From: Clostridiales bacterium
GTDB taxonomy: Bacteria > Bacillota > Clostridia > Saccharofermentanales > Saccharofermentanaceae
Length of the DNA stretch: 64,000 nucleotides
Reading direction: 5' to 3'
Assembly (NCBI GenBank): GCA_017962145.1
Contig: JAGCVX010000037.1
Span: forward strand, 62,001 to 126,000
Position 1 is the first letter of the stretch. Each line of letters opens with the position of its first letter. Shown here piece after piece: positions 61,242 through 64,000 of this stretch. The position numbers were made by a program, and so were the translations under genes. Below the pieces are notes generated by a model. It had not been told where the DNA came from. It saw nothing but the letters and a program-made list of their open reading frames with translations, and made no database searches.

Positions 61242-61921
61242 CAGAAGGCAAAGAGAAGAAAACACCTGAGAATATGAGCTTGAAGGAAAAATTCTCGAAA
61301 GAGAAAGATAAGTTCATGAAAATGGATGGGGTCACCCGAAAGATCTATTTTCGTGATTATTATCTGCTTCCTCTTTTGCTGATTCTTTGCGTGATCGGTG
61401 CATTTGTATGGTTTGGAAGAGATTTGTTTGCTTCCAAGAAGATCATCTATTCCGGTGCAACGGTTGGGTTTGACTTGTCTGACGAAGGGGAAAACTATCT
61501 GACGAAAGGCTTTATCAAGTATCTTGGCAAAGGTTATAAGAAGAACAAAGCTTCCGTTGCTCGAAATGTACTGATGAAGACTTATGAAGAAGCAAAGTAT
61601 AACGATATGTCGATGGAACTGATCTTTACGTCTCAGGTTTCGGTTGGTATGTATCAATATGCGATGTTTACGGCAGATGAGCTGGAGCATTATGAAAACT
61701 ATGATTTCTATCTGGATCTTTCAGATATGAAAGCAGAAGAGAAGTATAAGGATCTGGATTACTATATCAACCCGGAAGGGCATGTATATGGAATCCGTTT
61801 ACCGGAGAATGTTCTGGAAAAGATGGGCTGCCCTGACATGGAGATCTATCTTTGTTTTGTATATCTTGAGAAACCTACAGAACTGAATCCGTCTTTTGTA
61901 GACTATTTATTCTTCAGTTAA
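61238..61921 (+). CDS. Single-pass membrane protein of unknown function (227 aa)
   Basis: The protein has a highly charged cytoplasmic N-terminus (about residues 1-45), one transmembrane helix (YLLPLLLILCVIGAFVWFG), and an extracytoplasmic domain of about 155 residues rich in Tyr and acidic residues. I recognise no family. GTG at 61238 overlaps the YesL stop and follows GAGGAAAG. Its position between yesL and the acetylesterase suggests a partner of YesL or of the importer, but nothing in the sequence shows a mechanism. Confidence 0.7.
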   Translation: MTEGKEKKTPENMSLKEKFSKEKDKFMKMDGVTRKIYFRDYYLLPLLLILCVIGAFVWFGRDLFASKKIIYSGATVGFDLSDEGENYLTKGFIKYLGKGYKKNKASVARNVLMKTYEEAKYNDMSMELIFTSQVSVGMYQYAMFTADELEHYENYDFYLDLSDMKAEEKYKDLDYYINPEGHVYGIRLPENVLEKMGCPDMEIYLCFVYLEKPTELNPSFVDYLFFS

Positions 61922-61942
61922 TATTCATTTTAGGAGGCATCT

Positions 61943-63547
61943 ATGAAATTATCGAAGTTATTCAGTGACGGAATGATCTTACAGCGTCAAACCATCAATA
62001 CGATTCCGGTGTTTGCAGATAAAGATGAAACAGTAACAGTGCATTTCGATGAGAAAGAGATGCCTGTAACGTTTAAAGAAGACCGCTTCGAAGTCGAGCT
62101 TCCTTCTCAGGAAGCGGGCGGCCCGCATACAATCGTAGTTTCTGACGGCACAGATAAGATCGAGATTAAAGATGTCTATTTCGGTGATGTCTATGTTCTC
62201 GGCGGACAGTCCAATATGGAACTTCCTGTGATCTGGACAACAGACTGTCATTACGATGAGATCGTATCTGCGGATTTTCCGCTGATCCGTCAGTTCGAAG
62301 TACCGAAGATTCCGGATTTCGATAAGAAGCATGTTCTTTATGAAGATGGACACTGGGCAAACTGCGATCAGAAGAATGTCTGGCTCTTTAGTGCGATTGG
62401 TTTCTATTTTGCAAAAGAAAAGTTTGCAAAAGACGGTGTTCCGGTTGGTTTGATCCAGACTGCAGTAGGTGGTGCACCTGTTGAAGCATTGATGAGTGAA
62501 GAAAACCTGATTTCGAGCTTTGAGGCGATCAAGTCCAAAGGCAATCTGACAGGGAAGTGCAACAACGTTAAGAGTAAGTGCTGTATCTTCTGCTATGAAG
62601 ATATGCTCAAGAGAGATCACGACAAGGCTCTGGTCGAAAAGACCATCAAGGAGGATCTTGCTCGTCAAGATGCCTGGCACAAAGATCTTGCGGACAGAGA
62701 TCCGGGTTTTGCTGAGCATTGGGAGAATACATGGGACAGCAGTATCTCGTGTGAAACATTTAACATGCCGCAGACATTCCTCGGAACCAAGTATGAGGAT
62801 TTCAAAGGCTCGATCTGGCTTCAGAAGGAAGTCGATGTTCCGAAAGACTGGTGCGATCAGCGTGTCGAACTTCGCCTTGGTACTTTGATCGACTCGGATA
62901 CGACTTATGTAAATGGTAAAAAAGTCGGTGAGTTCGGCTTCAAATATCCTCCGAGAAGATACTTTATGGAACCGGGTACTCTTTTTGCCGGGAAAAATAC
63001 GATCACGATCCGTCTGGGTATTGACGGAAATATCGGCGGTGCGGTCCCGGAGTGTCCGTATGTGTTGAAACTGGGTGAGAAGGAGATCTCACTGGAAGGC
63101 GAATGGAAAATGCGCGTTGGTACAGTTTCGGAACGTCTTGTCGGACAGACATTCTTTATCTGGTCTCCGGTTGGCCTCTTCAATTCGATGATCCATCCGC
63201 TGAAAGATGTGAAGTGTAAAGCGATCTTCTTTTACCAGGGCGAATCGAACTGCGAATATCCGCAGTATTATGCTCCGCTTTTGAAGGATATGGTGAAAGA
63301 GTGGCGTGATGTGATCGGTGAGCAGGTTCCTTTTGTAATGGCAGAAGTGACTTACTGGCTCGGAGACGGCCCGGTCTATGATTCTGATCCTTTCGATGGT
63401 GTACGAAATGTCCAGCGTGAAGTGATCCAAGAGATCCCGGACGGTTATCTGGTTAAGACATATGACCTTGGAAAATATAACGATCTGCATCCGCAGAATA
63501 AAAAAGAAGTAGCCATGCGCTTCTGGGAGATCTGCGAAAAACTCTGA
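61943..63547 (+). CDS. Sialate O-acetylesterase-like SGNH acetylesterase
   Basis: This 534-residue cytosolic hydrolase of the SASA/CE6-like group has an N-terminal beta domain, VLGGQSNMELPV with the nucleophile Ser, a jelly-roll insert (about residues 265-375), FFYQGESNCE, and the late catalytic pair in YNDLHPQNKKE (Asp-x-x-His, with Leu-x-Pro context). The context suggests removal of acetyl groups from xylo-oligosaccharides rather than sialate chemistry. AGGAGG precedes the ATG. It ends the island and is convergent with the recombinase fragment. Confidence 0.88.
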   Translation: MKLSKLFSDGMILQRQTINTIPVFADKDETVTVHFDEKEMPVTFKEDRFEVELPSQEAGGPHTIVVSDGTDKIEIKDVYFGDVYVLGGQSNMELPVIWTTDCHYDEIVSADFPLIRQFEVPKIPDFDKKHVLYEDGHWANCDQKNVWLFSAIGFYFAKEKFAKDGVPVGLIQTAVGGAPVEALMSEENLISSFEAIKSKGNLTGKCNNVKSKCCIFCYEDMLKRDHDKALVEKTIKEDLARQDAWHKDLADRDPGFAEHWENTWDSSISCETFNMPQTFLGTKYEDFKGSIWLQKEVDVPKDWCDQRVELRLGTLIDSDTTYVNGKKVGEFGFKYPPRRYFMEPGTLFAGKNTITIRLGIDGNIGGAVPECPYVLKLGEKEISLEGEWKMRVGTVSERLVGQTFFIWSPVGLFNSMIHPLKDVKCKAIFFYQGESNCEYPQYYAPLLKDMVKEWRDVIGEQVPFVMAEVTYWLGDGPVYDSDPFDGVRNVQREVIQEIPDGYLVKTYDLGKYNDLHPQNKKEVAMRFWEICEKL

Positions 63548-64000
63548 TCAGTGCTCTTTCTTGATATTTGCCAGCGGATTCTTTGAAGCGGCTTCGTGCA
63601 GGCTGTCATCGTCTACGTGCGTGTAGATCTGCGTTGTGGCAACACTCTGGTGGCCCAATATCGTCTGAAGACTTCTGATATCTACCTGTCCGTATTTATA
63701 CATCAGCGTCGCGGCAGTATGTCTCAGCTTATGAACAGAATAATTGGAGGCGTCGATACCCGAAGCGGTAAGAAGCCTCTTAATTATATTCTGGATCATC
63801 TGCGTGCTGAGACGTGTTCCGCGTTTGCTCAAAAACAGAGCCTTGTCATCCTTGATTTTCATGGCAGACCGTTGCGGATAGTAGTCTTCCAGCGCGGAAA
63901 GACACGCCTGGTTGAGATAGATGGTGCGCTCTTTATTGCCTTTTCCGACTACGCGAAGAGTATCTTCGGAGATATCCGATAGATTGATCCCCTGCAGCTC
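63548..64000 (-). CDS. Tyrosine recombinase (XerD-like), C-terminal part, cut by window edge
   Basis: The minus-strand frame runs open to the right edge; the 5' end lies outside. The 150 visible residues hold the catalytic domain: GINLSDISEDTLRVVGKGNKERTIYL with the active Lys, HKLRHTAATLMYKYG (His and Arg), LGHQSVATTQIYTHV with the conserved His and the nucleophilic Tyr. A short ATG-initiated frame from 63862 is only an internal part. It could be a chromosomal XerC/D or a mobile-element integrase; the missing half would decide. Confidence 0.9.
   Translation of the reverse strand, partial: ELQGINLSDISEDTLRVVGKGNKERTIYLNQACLSALEDYYPQRSAMKIKDDKALFLSKRGTRLSTQMIQNIIKRLLTASGIDASNYSVHKLRHTAATLMYKYGQVDIRSLQTILGHQSVATTQIYTHVDDDSLHEAASKNPLANIKKEH

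Noticed and set aside
1..64000. CRISPR arrays, insertion sequences and rRNA genes
   Set aside because: I looked for regularly spaced repeats, transposase motifs with terminal repeats and conserved rRNA segments and saw none.

Overview
The window reads as a gene-dense chromosomal segment of an anaerobic Firmicute of class Clostridia, most likely a gut- or rumen-type fibre degrader. The pointers are RNase Y, PhoH-PgpH-YbeY-Era-RecO synteny, a YerC-SecA pair, meso-DAP dehydrogenase, DUF5688/DUF5702/DUF6171 proteins, frequent TTG/GTG starts with strong GGAGG sites, CCA-encoding tRNA genes, and arabinoxylan catabolism. Genus cannot be fixed from the sequence alone.

Layout. (1) 1-6231: end of radC, a DUF5688 protein, mreC, mreD and the elongation PBP, then a degenerate methylglyoxal-synthase homologue overlapping a glyoxalase-II-like hydrolase. 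mreB, minCDE and rodA, often present in this neighbourhood in Clostridia, are absent here. (2) 6337-9030: three TadE/DUF5702-type pseudopilin-like membrane proteins. (3) 9133-16074: a small membrane protein, YerC, SecA, then purine nucleoside phosphorylase, SAH hydrolase and an MTA/SAH deaminase (methyl-cycle salvage), ending at tRNA-Arg(CCT). (4) 16187-18136: NAD salvage (nicotinamidase, nicotinate phosphoribosyltransferase). (5) 18213-24959, minus strand: a compact seven-gene operon joining a nitrogenase-like reductase (NifH-like Fe protein plus two component-1 subunits) to a FecBCD-type ABC importer. A TM1266-type regulatory domain occurs twice, once alone and once fused to the ABC ATPase. 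This is the strongest candidate for an undescribed system. The gene set suggests import of a metal chelate, tetrapyrrole or corrinoid followed by low-potential reduction; that substrate is inference. (6) 25110-41491: tRNA-Thr(CGT), a solute-binding-like lipoprotein, a GNAT-MGMT fusion, a flavin reductase, RNase Y with an apparent ATA start, YmdB, LspA, RluD, PhoH, PgpH, a YbeY-Era fusion, RecO, a PD-(D/E)XK-Rad3/DinG helicase fusion, and DAP dehydrogenase. (7) 41639-42067: tRNA-Leu(CAG) and a 72-residue protein.

(8) 42182-63547 is an arabinoxylan-oligosaccharide island. An ArsR-type regulator and a cytosolic esterase-GH43 fusion diverge from abfA (GH51), a DUF6171 protein and kinase/epimerase/isomerase genes that take L-arabinose to D-xylulose 5-phosphate. 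A large inverted-repeat operator lies in the divergent gap. A YesM/YesN-type two-component system then precedes an LplABC-type oligosaccharide importer, a signal-less GH10 xylanase, YesL, an unknown membrane protein and an SGNH acetylesterase. No glycanase here carries a visible signal peptide, so the logic appears to be: sense outside, import decorated oligosaccharides, then deacylate, debranch and cleave inside. (9) 63548-64000: the C-terminal part of a tyrosine recombinase, cut by the window edge.

No CRISPR array, rRNA, insertion sequence or gene-free stretch longer than 300 bases was seen.
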